NCBI GenBank assembly: GCA_002399345.1
Contig: DHDL01000014.1
Span: 84,637 to 92,913 of the forward strand
DNA length: 8,277 nucleotides
Direction: 5' to 3'
Source of the DNA: Thermoanaerobacterales bacterium UBA4877
Lineage (GTDB): Bacteria; Bacillota; Thermoanaerobacteria; Thermoanaerobacterales; UBA4877
Shown: in pieces, positions 1 through 6,239 of the stretch
Layout: the number at the start of each line of letters is the position of its first letter
How positions within the stretch are numbered: the first letter of the stretch is position 1
Position numbers and translations under genes: made by a program
The notes under the pieces: model-generated
The model's database searches: none
What the model was told of the DNA's origin: nothing
The model's input: only the letters and a program-made list of their open reading frames with translations

Positions 1-13
1 CCATGTCAAAGAT

Positions 14-45
14 TATAATGAAATTTCCGAACAGAAAGTTATAAT
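14..45 (+). promoter_or_regulatory. Candidate promoter region with two TATAAT boxes
   Basis: Two perfect TATAAT hexamers lie at 14-19 and 40-45, upstream of the first gene of the operon. For the downstream box, the position 17 bases upstream (about 17-22, AATGAA) is a poor match to TTGACA, and the -35 of the upstream box would lie outside the window. A weak -35 suits a promoter that needs an activator, plausibly the regulator encoded just downstream. Starting from the second box, the transcript would have a leader of about 30 bases. This is sequence matching only; AT-rich leaders often contain such hexamers by chance. Confidence 0.45.
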
Positions 46-63
46 AAAGTTAACGGTGAGAAT

Positions 64-82
64 TAATCAGGTGAGGTGATTA
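64..82 (+). promoter_or_regulatory. Inverted repeat enclosing the regulator's ribosome binding site
   Basis: The arms TAATCA (64-69) and TGATTA (77-82) are perfect reverse complements around a 7-base loop, GGTGAGG (70-76). The start codon begins two bases after the right arm. The Shine-Dalgarno sequence spans loop and right arm (GAGGTGAT, 73-80), so a folded RNA would present part of it in the loop and bury part in the stem. It could be a weak translational control element, a DNA operator for autoregulation, or chance; a 6-bp AT-rich stem is not stable alone. Confidence 0.3.
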
Positions 83-83
83 G

Positions 84-1964
84 ATGCTGACAAATACACA
101 GATTAAGCTGATACAGCATCTCAGTAATACGCAGTCCCCGCTGACGGCAGAGGACATTGCCAAGCTGATGGACATTTCATCACGAACTGTCAAACGATAT
201 GTCAAAAGTATTAATAATGAGATAAAAAGGTATGGATTTGGGATTGTTCCAAGCAACGTGGGTTATGAGCTAAAGGGTGACATAAGAGCGATTAAGAAGC
301 TTTTACGTAGTGAATATTACGATGATGATGCAGGACGTGTGACTAGCATACTTTTGGAGATCATTAGGTTTCAGCCCGTTACTGTAGAAACGCTTTCTGA
401 ATATGTATACTTAAGTACTTCAACTATAAATAAGCTTATGCCCTCCATTAGAGATTATCTTCATAAATACGGTCTTATTTTATCTTCAAAGCCATATTAC
501 GGGCTTTTTATAGAGGGTGAGGAGACTAATATACGCACACTGCTTACTGATATAGGTTTTTATAGCGGGCAAGGTGATTTCCGGGTTAAGCTTTCTTATA
601 TAAGTGAAGAGGAGTACAAACAGATAGATGAAACCGTTTTTAAAAACTTAAAGCAGGATCATGTTGTTGCGGCAGATAGGGATATCCGTAATCTTTCTAT
701 GCGTATTGCCGTTTGCTTTTCACGGGTGAGGCAGGGTTTTCGTTTGACACATATTACTCTTCCTAAGGGCGGTCACTTAAATCATCTTGAGGAGATTCAC
801 CGGATTATGGATCCCTTGGCTAAGTCCTTTGATATTAGGCTGAGTGATGAAGAGTTTAAATATATTGCGGCGCTATCCGGACCGGTGATTCAGAGTTTTG
901 AGGCGGATAAACTGGATGTGGAAAAAAACCTGCGTGCCTTTGTACTTGATCAGGTCAAACAGATTTCACTTATTTCAGGTTGTGACTATTCCGCAGATAA
1001 AAAGCTTATTGAATCATTATCTTTGCACATAAAAATCCTGTTGGAACGGATGCAGGGGAGTATACCTGTGAAGAATCCCTTGCTAGGTCATATTAAAAAG
1101 AGATATCCTGTGGAGATGAATTATGCGATTTTTTTGGCGCAGAAGATTGAAGAAGATTATGACGTTAAGATAAGCGAAGATGAGCTGGGGTATCTCGCCA
1201 TGCATTTCGGGGCATCCCACGAGAGGATGAATAGCCGCAAGAAAGCCGTTGTTTTGTGCAGCTACGGATTGGGAACAAGCCAGATTATTACTGAGCGAAT
1301 CAGCAGGGAAATACCGGAGATTGAGATTGTGGGTGTTTATCCTATTCATTATCTTGAAAGCGCCCTTGTTCAGGATCCTGATATTATTATTTCCACCGTT
1401 GATATAGATGATTATCATAGTAATATTCCGCTGGTGGTTATCGAGGATTTTTTGGGCAGTGATTGTATTGTACGTATAAAGAATGCTTTATACCATGGCG
1501 GGAACAAAAAACCCAATCTTACTTCCTTATTTCGCCGGAAGGCATTTTTTCACTTGACGGCGCAAACACGGGATGAGGCAATTGAAGAGATTGGGGAGAG
1601 AATGAAGTCTAAAGGCCTCATTCAAAAAGATACATTGGAAGCGGTAAAAATGAGGGAGGAGAAATCCTCTACCGACATTGGGAATTTGGTGGCTGTTCCT
1701 CATGCTATCTTTCAAGGGGATCTGCCTTCTGTGATAGGGATAGGTATTTTAAGACAGCCAATTAAATGGGGGGAAGAAAACGTTCAGCTGCTCTTCTTTA
1801 TCAGCTTTAATGGTGCTGAAAGTGCCAATGCATCTATGTTCCGTCAGTTGTACGGACACATAAAGGATATAAAGCAGGTGAACAAACTGATTGATTCCTC
1901 ATCTTATGACGAATTTATAAAAAAATTTTCTTTTGAAGGTGATGACACATATGCAGAAAGATAG
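84..1964 (+). CDS. PRD-domain PTS-responsive transcriptional activator (HTH-PRD-PRD-EIIB-EIIA)
   Basis: A 626-residue DNA-binding regulator of the MtlR/LicR/ManR class, not an RNA-binding antiterminator, because it starts with helix-turn-helix domains. Order: HTH_11-like segment at about 5-60 (ISSRTVKRY at 31-39), a second HTH (Mga-like) at about 85-145, PRD1 at about 190-290, PRD2 at about 300-385, a Gat-type EIIB-like domain at about 386-475 with C392 in VVLCSYGLGTS, and an EIIA-like domain at about 480-620 with H540 in VAVPHA. PRD2 keeps both expected histidines (H315, H374); PRD1 has R207 and L264 instead. In this family, HPr phosphorylation of PRD2 typically activates, and EII-dependent phosphorylation of the EIIB-like domain typically represses. 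It is the first gene and overlaps the EIIA gene, so it probably controls its own operon. The ATG at 84 follows GAGGTGAT. The closest E. coli context analogue is FrvR. Confidence 0.93.
   Translation: MLTNTQIKLIQHLSNTQSPLTAEDIAKLMDISSRTVKRYVKSINNEIKRYGFGIVPSNVGYELKGDIRAIKKLLRSEYYDDDAGRVTSILLEIIRFQPVTVETLSEYVYLSTSTINKLMPSIRDYLHKYGLILSSKPYYGLFIEGEETNIRTLLTDIGFYSGQGDFRVKLSYISEEEYKQIDETVFKNLKQDHVVAADRDIRNLSMRIAVCFSRVRQGFRLTHITLPKGGHLNHLEEIHRIMDPLAKSFDIRLSDEEFKYIAALSGPVIQSFEADKLDVEKNLRAFVLDQVKQISLISGCDYSADKKLIESLSLHIKILLERMQGSIPVKNPLLGHIKKRYPVEMNYAIFLAQKIEEDYDVKISEDELGYLAMHFGASHERMNSRKKAVVLCSYGLGTSQIITERISREIPEIEIVGVYPIHYLESALVQDPDIIISTVDIDDYHSNIPLVVIEDFLGSDCIVRIKNALYHGGNKKPNLTSLFRRKAFFHLTAQTRDEAIEEIGERMKSKGLIQKDTLEAVKMREEKSSTDIGNLVAVPHAIFQGDLPSVIGIGILRQPIKWGEENVQLLFFISFNGAESANASMFRQLYGHIKDIKQVNKLIDSSSYDEFIKKFSFEGDDTYAER
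1936..1943 (+). promoter_or_regulatory. Ribosome binding site that sets the EIIA start
   Basis: AAGGTGAT lies 7 bases before the ATG at 1951, inside the last codons of the regulator. The alternative starts in the same frame (TTG at 1933, ATG at 1942) precede or touch this site and have no good ribosome binding site of their own, so 1951 is preferred. Confidence 0.65.
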
Positions 1965-2412
1965 CGTTTTTAAGAGGGAGTATGTTTTTTTGGATGTGGA
2001 TGTTTCTACAAAGGAGGAATGCCTGGCCTTTATTGCAAAAAAAGCGGTGAAGCTGGGTATAAGCACAAGTGAGAAGGGGACAATCGATGGTTTTATGGAG
2101 CGGGAGAATGAAGGGAGTACCGGCTTCGATGACGGTTTTGCTATTCCGCATACACGTTGTGAGGATGTCATAAGACCTTCGGTGATGGTGGTTAAAACAA
2201 AGAATGGTATAGACTGGCCATCTATGGATGGGAAGCCGATAGTGGTGGTTTTTGCGCTGCTGGTTCCAAAAGAAGTGGAGAGTACGGTGCACTTAAAGCT
2301 TATATCTTCACTGGCGCGCAAACTGGTTAGCGCTGATTTTCAAAGCACCATGCTGAATTCAGGCGATCCCGATGAGATATTCGGTATTGTAGAAAAGGCA
2401 CTAAATAATTAA
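1951..2412 (+). CDS. PTS fructose/mannitol-family EIIA component
   Basis: A 153-residue cytoplasmic phosphocarrier that passes phosphate from HPr to the EIIB encoded next. The PTS_EIIA_2 signature is clear: G-F-A-I-P-H-T with the phosphorylated histidine at H67, and a downstream V-H-L-K-L-I-S-S-L-A-R segment that matches the second conserved histidine region. The length is normal for a single-domain EIIA. The start at 1951 overlaps the end of the regulator gene by 14 bases, which suggests translational coupling; an in-frame TTG at 1933 would add six residues but has no matching ribosome binding site. From memory, E. coli fry has its EIIA fused into the large FryA (with HPr and EI domains), whereas here it stands alone and precedes EIIB, more like FrvA. 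The same fold occurs at the C-terminus of the regulator, so the operon encodes two EIIA-type domains. Confidence 0.93.
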   Translation: MQKDSVFKREYVFLDVDVSTKEECLAFIAKKAVKLGISTSEKGTIDGFMERENEGSTGFDDGFAIPHTRCEDVIRPSVMVVKTKNGIDWPSMDGKPIVVVFALLVPKEVESTVHLKLISSLARKLVSADFQSTMLNSGDPDEIFGIVEKALNN

Positions 2413-2427
2413 AAGGAGGCGCAGGTT

Positions 2428-2757
2428 ATGACAAAAAAGAAAAAATTAGTGGCTCTGTGTGCATGCACAATGGGCCTGGCCCATACCTTTATGGCTGCAC
2501 AGTCACTGGAGGAAGCGGCAAAGGAGCTTGGGTATGATGTGAAGATTGAAACGCAGGGGGCGGATGGTATTCAAAACGAGCTTACCCCGCAGGATCTGGC
2601 GGAGGCGGACATTATCATCCAGGCTGTGGCGATCACACCTGAGAATAATGAGCGTTTTGATAACTACGATGTGTATGAAATCAGCCTGCAGGATGCTATT
2701 AAAAACGCCAAGGGCACAATTAAGGAGATTGAGGAAATGATTGCCTCGGAGAAGTAG
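2428..2757 (+). CDS. fryB: Fructose-family PTS EIIB component, FryB-like
   Basis: A 109-residue soluble EIIB of the fructose family, which transfers phosphate from EIIA to the incoming substrate at EIIC. The phosphorylated cysteine should be C13 in the loop C-T-M-G-L-A-H-T, aligned with C-P-T-G-I-A-H-T of ordinary fructose EIIBs; a second cysteine, C11, lies just before it. The following segments FMAAQSLEEAA, KIETQGADGIQN and the C-terminal IKEIEEMIAS closely resemble E. coli FryB (108 residues) as I remember it, though I have not aligned them. The ATG at 2428 has a perfect AGGAGG at 2414-2419 with 8-base spacing, and the gap after EIIA is 15 bases. The sugar specificity of FryB-type proteins is not established, so 'fructose' is a family label only. 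Confidence 0.92.
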   Translation: MTKKKKLVALCACTMGLAHTFMAAQSLEEAAKELGYDVKIETQGADGIQNELTPQDLAEADIIIQAVAITPENNERFDNYDVYEISLQDAIKNAKGTIKEIEEMIASEK

Positions 2758-2788
2758 TATAAAATTAGTACCTTAAGGAGGAGTTAGA

Positions 2789-4036
2789 ATGGCAGTTCAT
2801 AAAAGAAGTGCAATAAACGGCGGAGCCAATAAGACAAAGCTTAATATTGGTTCTACTAACCCTTCATCAGGAGAGAAAAGCACTTGGGATGAATTTTCCA
2901 AGCATATAATGACCGGTATTTCCAACATGATTCCTTTCCTGATTATGGGCGGATTGATTTTGGCATTTTCTCAGATTATACCCTATGTTATACTGGGTGT
3001 CGATCCGTCTATGGGAATATTAGATGCGATGAATTCCGGAAATTATACCGGTTCCGCGCTGGGCTGGCTGAAATTCGCCAATCTGGCTTCTGAATTCGGA
3101 GGGACATTATTTAGCTTTGCCATACCGATGTTTGCAGCATTCATGGCGAATTCGATCGGCGGTAAGATGGCATTCCCGGCCGGATTTATCGGAGGCCTGG
3201 TAGCTACGCAGCCGACCTCTGTCTTAAGCATTGTGGACGGCAAGTGGGCGGCAAATACTCCGGTCGCTTCCACGTTTTTAGGAGCGACCATTATTGCTAT
3301 TGCAGTTGGTTATTTTGTGAAATGGATGAATAAGACTATTAAGTTAAGTCATAATATGCTTGCTTTTAAAACAACATTTCTTATTCCTATTATTGCTGCT
3401 GTCAGTGTTATGCTTGGTATGCAATATGTTGTTACACCTATTGGCGGGGTAATAAATTCTTGGATAAAGGTGGCTCTGAGTGCAGCCGGTGCCGCAGGAG
3501 AATATGGGTATGCTATTGTGCTTGCCGCAGCAACGGCTATCGACCTGGGTGGTCCTATCAACAAGGCTGCAGGATTTGTGGCTTTGAGCTTTACAACAGA
3601 TAAGCTGCTGCCGATTACGGCCCGCAGCATTGCTATAGTTATCCCTCCTATCGGTCTTGGTCTTGCTACACTGATAGATAAATATATAGTGGGAAGGCAT
3701 GTTTTTGACAGGCAGTTTTATCCGCAGGGCAAGACCGCTATATTTCTTGCATTCATGGGTATCAGCGAGGGCTCCATACCCTTTGCACTGGAAAAGCCAT
3801 CCATTGCCGTGCCGGCCTATATGATAGGTGCTATAGTCGGAGGGACAGCAGGGGTTGCCCTGGGCGCGGTTCAGTGGTTCCCTGAATCCGCCATATGGGC
3901 CTGGCCGCTTATATCCAATATAGGTGCCTATATTGCCGGTATTGCCATCGGTTCATTGATCACAGCTCTTATAGTTATCTTTGCGAGAAATAAGCAGATC
4001 AAAGAGGGAAAACTGGAAGTAGACTCAAACGACTGA
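2789..4036 (+). CDS. fryC: Fructose-family PTS EIIC permease, FryC-like
   Basis: A 415-residue integral membrane permease that translocates the substrate while EIIB phosphorylates it. The first 35 or so residues are polar, followed by about nine or ten hydrophobic segments starting near residue 41. Diagnostic motifs are D-L-G-G-P-I-N-K-A at about 252-260 and G-I-S-E-G-S-I-P-F-A at 324-333, the substrate-binding signatures of fructose-type EIIC. Length, the KRSA-containing N-terminus and the C-terminal stretch around VQWFPESAIWAWP (361-373) match my recollection of E. coli FryC, also 415 residues. There is no fused EIIB domain, unlike FrvB or FruA. The start at 2789 has AAGGAGGAG at 2775-2783, and the gap after EIIB is 31 bases. 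The substrate cannot be read from the sequence. Confidence 0.94.
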   Translation: MAVHKRSAINGGANKTKLNIGSTNPSSGEKSTWDEFSKHIMTGISNMIPFLIMGGLILAFSQIIPYVILGVDPSMGILDAMNSGNYTGSALGWLKFANLASEFGGTLFSFAIPMFAAFMANSIGGKMAFPAGFIGGLVATQPTSVLSIVDGKWAANTPVASTFLGATIIAIAVGYFVKWMNKTIKLSHNMLAFKTTFLIPIIAAVSVMLGMQYVVTPIGGVINSWIKVALSAAGAAGEYGYAIVLAAATAIDLGGPINKAAGFVALSFTTDKLLPITARSIAIVIPPIGLGLATLIDKYIVGRHVFDRQFYPQGKTAIFLAFMGISEGSIPFALEKPSIAVPAYMIGAIVGGTAGVALGAVQWFPESAIWAWPLISNIGAYIAGIAIGSLITALIVIFARNKQIKEGKLEVDSND

Positions 4037-4051
4037 TATATAAGAATATAC

Positions 4052-4082
4052 AAGGAGGGGCATATTGCCCTTCCTTAATTTT
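4052..4082 (+). terminator. Intercistronic hairpin, possible partial terminator or processing site
   Basis: Arms AAGGAGGGGC (4052-4061) and GCCCTTCCTT (4067-4076) form a 10-bp stem with one G-U pair and a 5-base loop (ATATT), followed by AATTTT (4077-4082). It fills most of the 57-base gap between the permease and peptidase genes, the largest gap in the operon. The uridine run is short and interrupted, so readthrough is likely. It may lower expression of the enzyme genes relative to transport, or protect the 3' end of the upstream mRNA. The left arm contains a Shine-Dalgarno-like AAGGAGG that folding would hide. Confidence 0.55.
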
Positions 4083-4093
4083 AGGAGGAAATT

Positions 4094-5167
4094 ATGAACA
4101 GATTAGAAAAGTGCCATAAGATTTTATCGGAATCTAATGTACAGGCAATGCTGTGTACATCTTATCATAATAAGTTTTATCTTTCCGGCCTATACAGCCA
4201 CTCAGGATATGTGTTGGTTACACAGCAAGCGAAATATGTCATTGTGGATTCGCGCTATTATGAGCAGGTTCGTCAAAACAACCGGGAAGGACATGTTTTA
4301 CTTATGACTGCCGAAAACACCTATGATATGATCGTAAATGAAATTATAGATAGGGAGGATATACATACCATAGGTGTTGAGGGGGATGATATTTCATATG
4401 ACCGGTATATTACCTTAAAAGGCAAGCTTCACGCTTCGTTGGTTTCCGTTAATATCAATCCTATCCGGGAGGTAAAGGATGAGAGGGAGATTGAAAAGAT
4501 ACGGTCGGCTTGTGAAATTGCTGACCAGGCCTATTTGCACATACTGGATTTTGTAAGGCCGGGTATGCAGGAGGATGAGGTTGCAAACGAGCTGGTTTAC
4601 TTTATGAAGAAAAACGGTGCGATGAAGGAGTCTTTTGACACTATAGTCGCCAGTGGCATTAGAGGTGCTATGCCGCATGCCAAGGCGGGTACAAAGCGTA
4701 TCGAGATCGGTGATCTTGTTACCATGGATTTTGGCGCGAAGGTGGGCCAGTACTGTTCCGATATCACGCGTAGCTTTGCAGTGGGCAAGCGGCCTGGCCG
4801 GAAACTTGCAGAGGTCTATGAAACCGTCAGGGAGGCTCAGCAAAAGGGAATTGAGGCTATACGTGCCGGCGAGCGTTTTTGCGATGTGGACCGTGCGGCC
4901 CGTTCGGTTATAGAAAAAGCCGGATACGGAGAGTATTTCGGGCATAACCTCGGTCATTCCCTTGGAATAAGCGATCATGAAGACCCACGGCTATCTCCCA
5001 CCGAGCAGTCGCGGATGTTAGCCGGTATGGTTGTTACCGTAGAGCCGGGCATATATATACCGGGATTGGGCGGCGTAAGGATTGAGGATGACGTGCTTGT
5101 TACAGAGGACGGCCGTTCGGTACTCACCCACTCACCCAAGCAGTTAATCATTACAGATAAGGAGTAA
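4094..5167 (+). CDS. ypdF: M24 family metallopeptidase, Xaa-Pro dipeptidase/aminopeptidase, YpdF-like
   Basis: A 357-residue cytoplasmic pita-bread-fold enzyme. Residues 1 to about 125 form the creatinase/prolidase N-terminal domain, and about 132-355 the catalytic M24 domain. All five dinuclear-metal ligands are visible: D212 in M-D-F-G-A, D223 in C-S-D-I-T-R, H288 in G-H-S-L-G-I, E317 in V-E-P-G-I-Y and E331 in R-I-E-D-D-V; H195 in M-P-H-A is the usual substrate-proximal histidine. The enzyme is therefore expected to be active, releasing an N-terminal residue before proline. E. coli YpdF (about 361 residues) is reported to cleave Xaa-Pro and some methionyl peptides and follows fryC in the same order. 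The start at 4094 has TTAGGAGG at 4081-4088. Creatinase-type C-N hydrolysis of a non-peptide substrate is possible for this fold; context would allow it. Confidence 0.93.
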   Translation: MNRLEKCHKILSESNVQAMLCTSYHNKFYLSGLYSHSGYVLVTQQAKYVIVDSRYYEQVRQNNREGHVLLMTAENTYDMIVNEIIDREDIHTIGVEGDDISYDRYITLKGKLHASLVSVNINPIREVKDEREIEKIRSACEIADQAYLHILDFVRPGMQEDEVANELVYFMKKNGAMKESFDTIVASGIRGAMPHAKAGTKRIEIGDLVTMDFGAKVGQYCSDITRSFAVGKRPGRKLAEVYETVREAQQKGIEAIRAGERFCDVDRAARSVIEKAGYGEYFGHNLGHSLGISDHEDPRLSPTEQSRMLAGMVVTVEPGIYIPGLGGVRIEDDVLVTEDGRSVLTHSPKQLIITDKE

Positions 5168-5174
5168 TCCATTT

Positions 5175-6239
5175 ATGAATATAGATTTGATAAAGAGGTT
5201 AAGCGATGCAGATGCAGTTGCATCGCATGAGGATGAGGTAAGAGGCATACTTATAGACGAGATGAAGGATTTCTCGGATGAAATGGATTTTGACAGGCTG
5301 GGTTCTGTCATCTTTCATAAGAATGGAGACGATAGAGGCCCGCGGGTAATGGTATGTGCCCATATGGACGAAGTGGGTTTCCTGGTAAGGAGCATCAGCG
5401 AGATCGGCATGCTGCATGTCATCCCTGTTGGAAGTGTTCGTACATTCTCCAAGTTTATGCAGGGAGTACGAGTCACGACGAGGTCTGGGCAAAAGATACC
5501 CGGGGTTTTAAATTCCGTATATGATGACGGCGATGTCAAGGACCTGGTAACCGATATCGGGGCTGTTTCCGATGAACAGGTTTATTCGCTCGGCATAAGG
5601 GTAGGTGACATGGTGACATTCAGCAGTGAATGCCAGGCCTATGGTATAGACGGTACATTTGCTGGCAAGGCCCTGGATGACAGGATGGGATGCTATGTGA
5701 TGGCGGAGACATTAAAAGGCCTGGACAAAGACAAGCTTCCCAATGCGCTATATATGGTGGGTACCTCCAGCGAAGAGGTTGGCCTGAGAGGTGGTAAAAC
5801 ATCGGCATTCAAGGTAAGACCGGACATTGTAATTGTGCTTGACGTCGGTTGCTGGAGAAATGAACTTGTAAGGAATCACACAAATAACAGGCAGATAGGG
5901 CACGGCCCAATGCTTTTGCATTATGATAAGACCATGGTGCCGTCTTCCCGTTTTTTGGATCATATTCAGCGGATAGCTGATGAGAATGCTATAACACTGC
6001 AGCAGGATATGTTCAGTAACGGCGGTACGGATGGCGGCCAGGCCCATCTGACCCGCGAAGGCGCGGTGTGTGCCGTTATCGGTATCCCGCTGCGGTACGG
6101 CCATAGCCCATGGTCTATCGGCAGCTCTTTGGATGCGGACAATGCTGTATTGCTGATGACACAATTGATAAAAAGCCTGGATAAGGAATTTTTCCTGTCT
6201 GCCGTTGATTTTGCACACGGGAGGAAGGAACATGAATGA
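5175..6239 (+). CDS. ypdE: M42 family metalloaminopeptidase, YpdE/FrvX-like
   Basis: A 354-residue cytoplasmic di-zinc aminopeptidase of the PepA-glutamyl/TET/FrvX family. The ligand set is complete: H63 in C-A-H-M-D-E, D168 in K-A-L-D-D-R, catalytic E200 and ligand E201 in S-S-E-E-V-G-L-R-G, D223 in V-L-D-V-G, and H310 in R-Y-G-H-S-P. The segment about 70-165 is the small beta-barrel PDZ-like insertion that drives dodecamer assembly in this family. Older databases often mislabel such proteins as endoglucanases. From memory, YpdE (about 345 residues) is a broad N-terminal aminopeptidase encoded directly after ypdF, and frvX also sits in a PTS operon. The ribosome binding site AAGGAG (5159-5164) overlaps the last codons of the M24 gene and the gap is 7 bases, so the two are probably translated together. 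The exact substrate is unknown. Confidence 0.93.
   Translation: MNIDLIKRLSDADAVASHEDEVRGILIDEMKDFSDEMDFDRLGSVIFHKNGDDRGPRVMVCAHMDEVGFLVRSISEIGMLHVIPVGSVRTFSKFMQGVRVTTRSGQKIPGVLNSVYDDGDVKDLVTDIGAVSDEQVYSLGIRVGDMVTFSSECQAYGIDGTFAGKALDDRMGCYVMAETLKGLDKDKLPNALYMVGTSSEEVGLRGGKTSAFKVRPDIVIVLDVGCWRNELVRNHTNNRQIGHGPMLLHYDKTMVPSSRFLDHIQRIADENAITLQQDMFSNGGTDGGQAHLTREGAVCAVIGIPLRYGHSPWSIGSSLDADNAVLLMTQLIKSLDKEFFLSAVDFAHGRKEHE
6219..6224 (+). promoter_or_regulatory. Ribosome binding site that sets the C-S lyase start
   Basis: GGGAGG lies 7 bases before the ATG at 6232, within the end of the M42 gene. An in-frame TTG at 6205 would add nine residues but would put this strong site inside the coding region, so 6232 is the better start. 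Confidence 0.8.

Noticed and set aside
1355..1368. Possible catabolite-responsive element, TGAAAGCGCCCTTG
   Set aside because: The left half matches the CcpA consensus but the right half has four mismatches, and it lies deep inside the regulator gene.
1083..1418. 111-codon open frame on the minus strand inside the regulator gene
   Set aside because: It is antisense to the PRD2 and EIIB-like coding region and its product has no family features.
1933..1950. TTG start at 1933 or ATG at 1942 for the EIIA gene
   Set aside because: The ribosome binding site AAGGTGAT (1936-1943) is correctly spaced only for the ATG at 1951.
84..1964. Reading the regulator as a BglG/LicT RNA antiterminator
   Set aside because: It has N-terminal helix-turn-helix domains instead of the short CAT RNA-binding domain, and no RAT-terminator structure is seen in the leader.
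1899..2321. Open frames of 125 and 140 codons on the minus strand over the EIIA gene
   Set aside because: Both lie opposite a clear EIIA gene and overlap each other in different frames; neither resembles a protein family.
2771..2778. Perfect 8-base palindrome CCTTAAGG before the permease gene
   Set aside because: It arises from the ribosome binding site AAGGAGG preceded by CCTT and is too short to claim as an operator.
4415..4978. 187-codon open frame on the minus strand inside the M24 gene
   Set aside because: It is antisense to a complete metallopeptidase with all ligands intact and shows no recognisable motif or ribosome binding site.
6205..6231. TTG start at 6205 for the C-S lyase
   Set aside because: GGGAGG at 6219-6224 points to the ATG at 6232, and the nine extra residues are not typical of MalY/PatB proteins.
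5175..6239. Reading the M42 protein as an endo-1,4-beta-glucanase
   Set aside because: This is an old mislabel for FrvX-type proteins; the zinc ligands H63, D168, E201, D223 and H310 show an M42 aminopeptidase.
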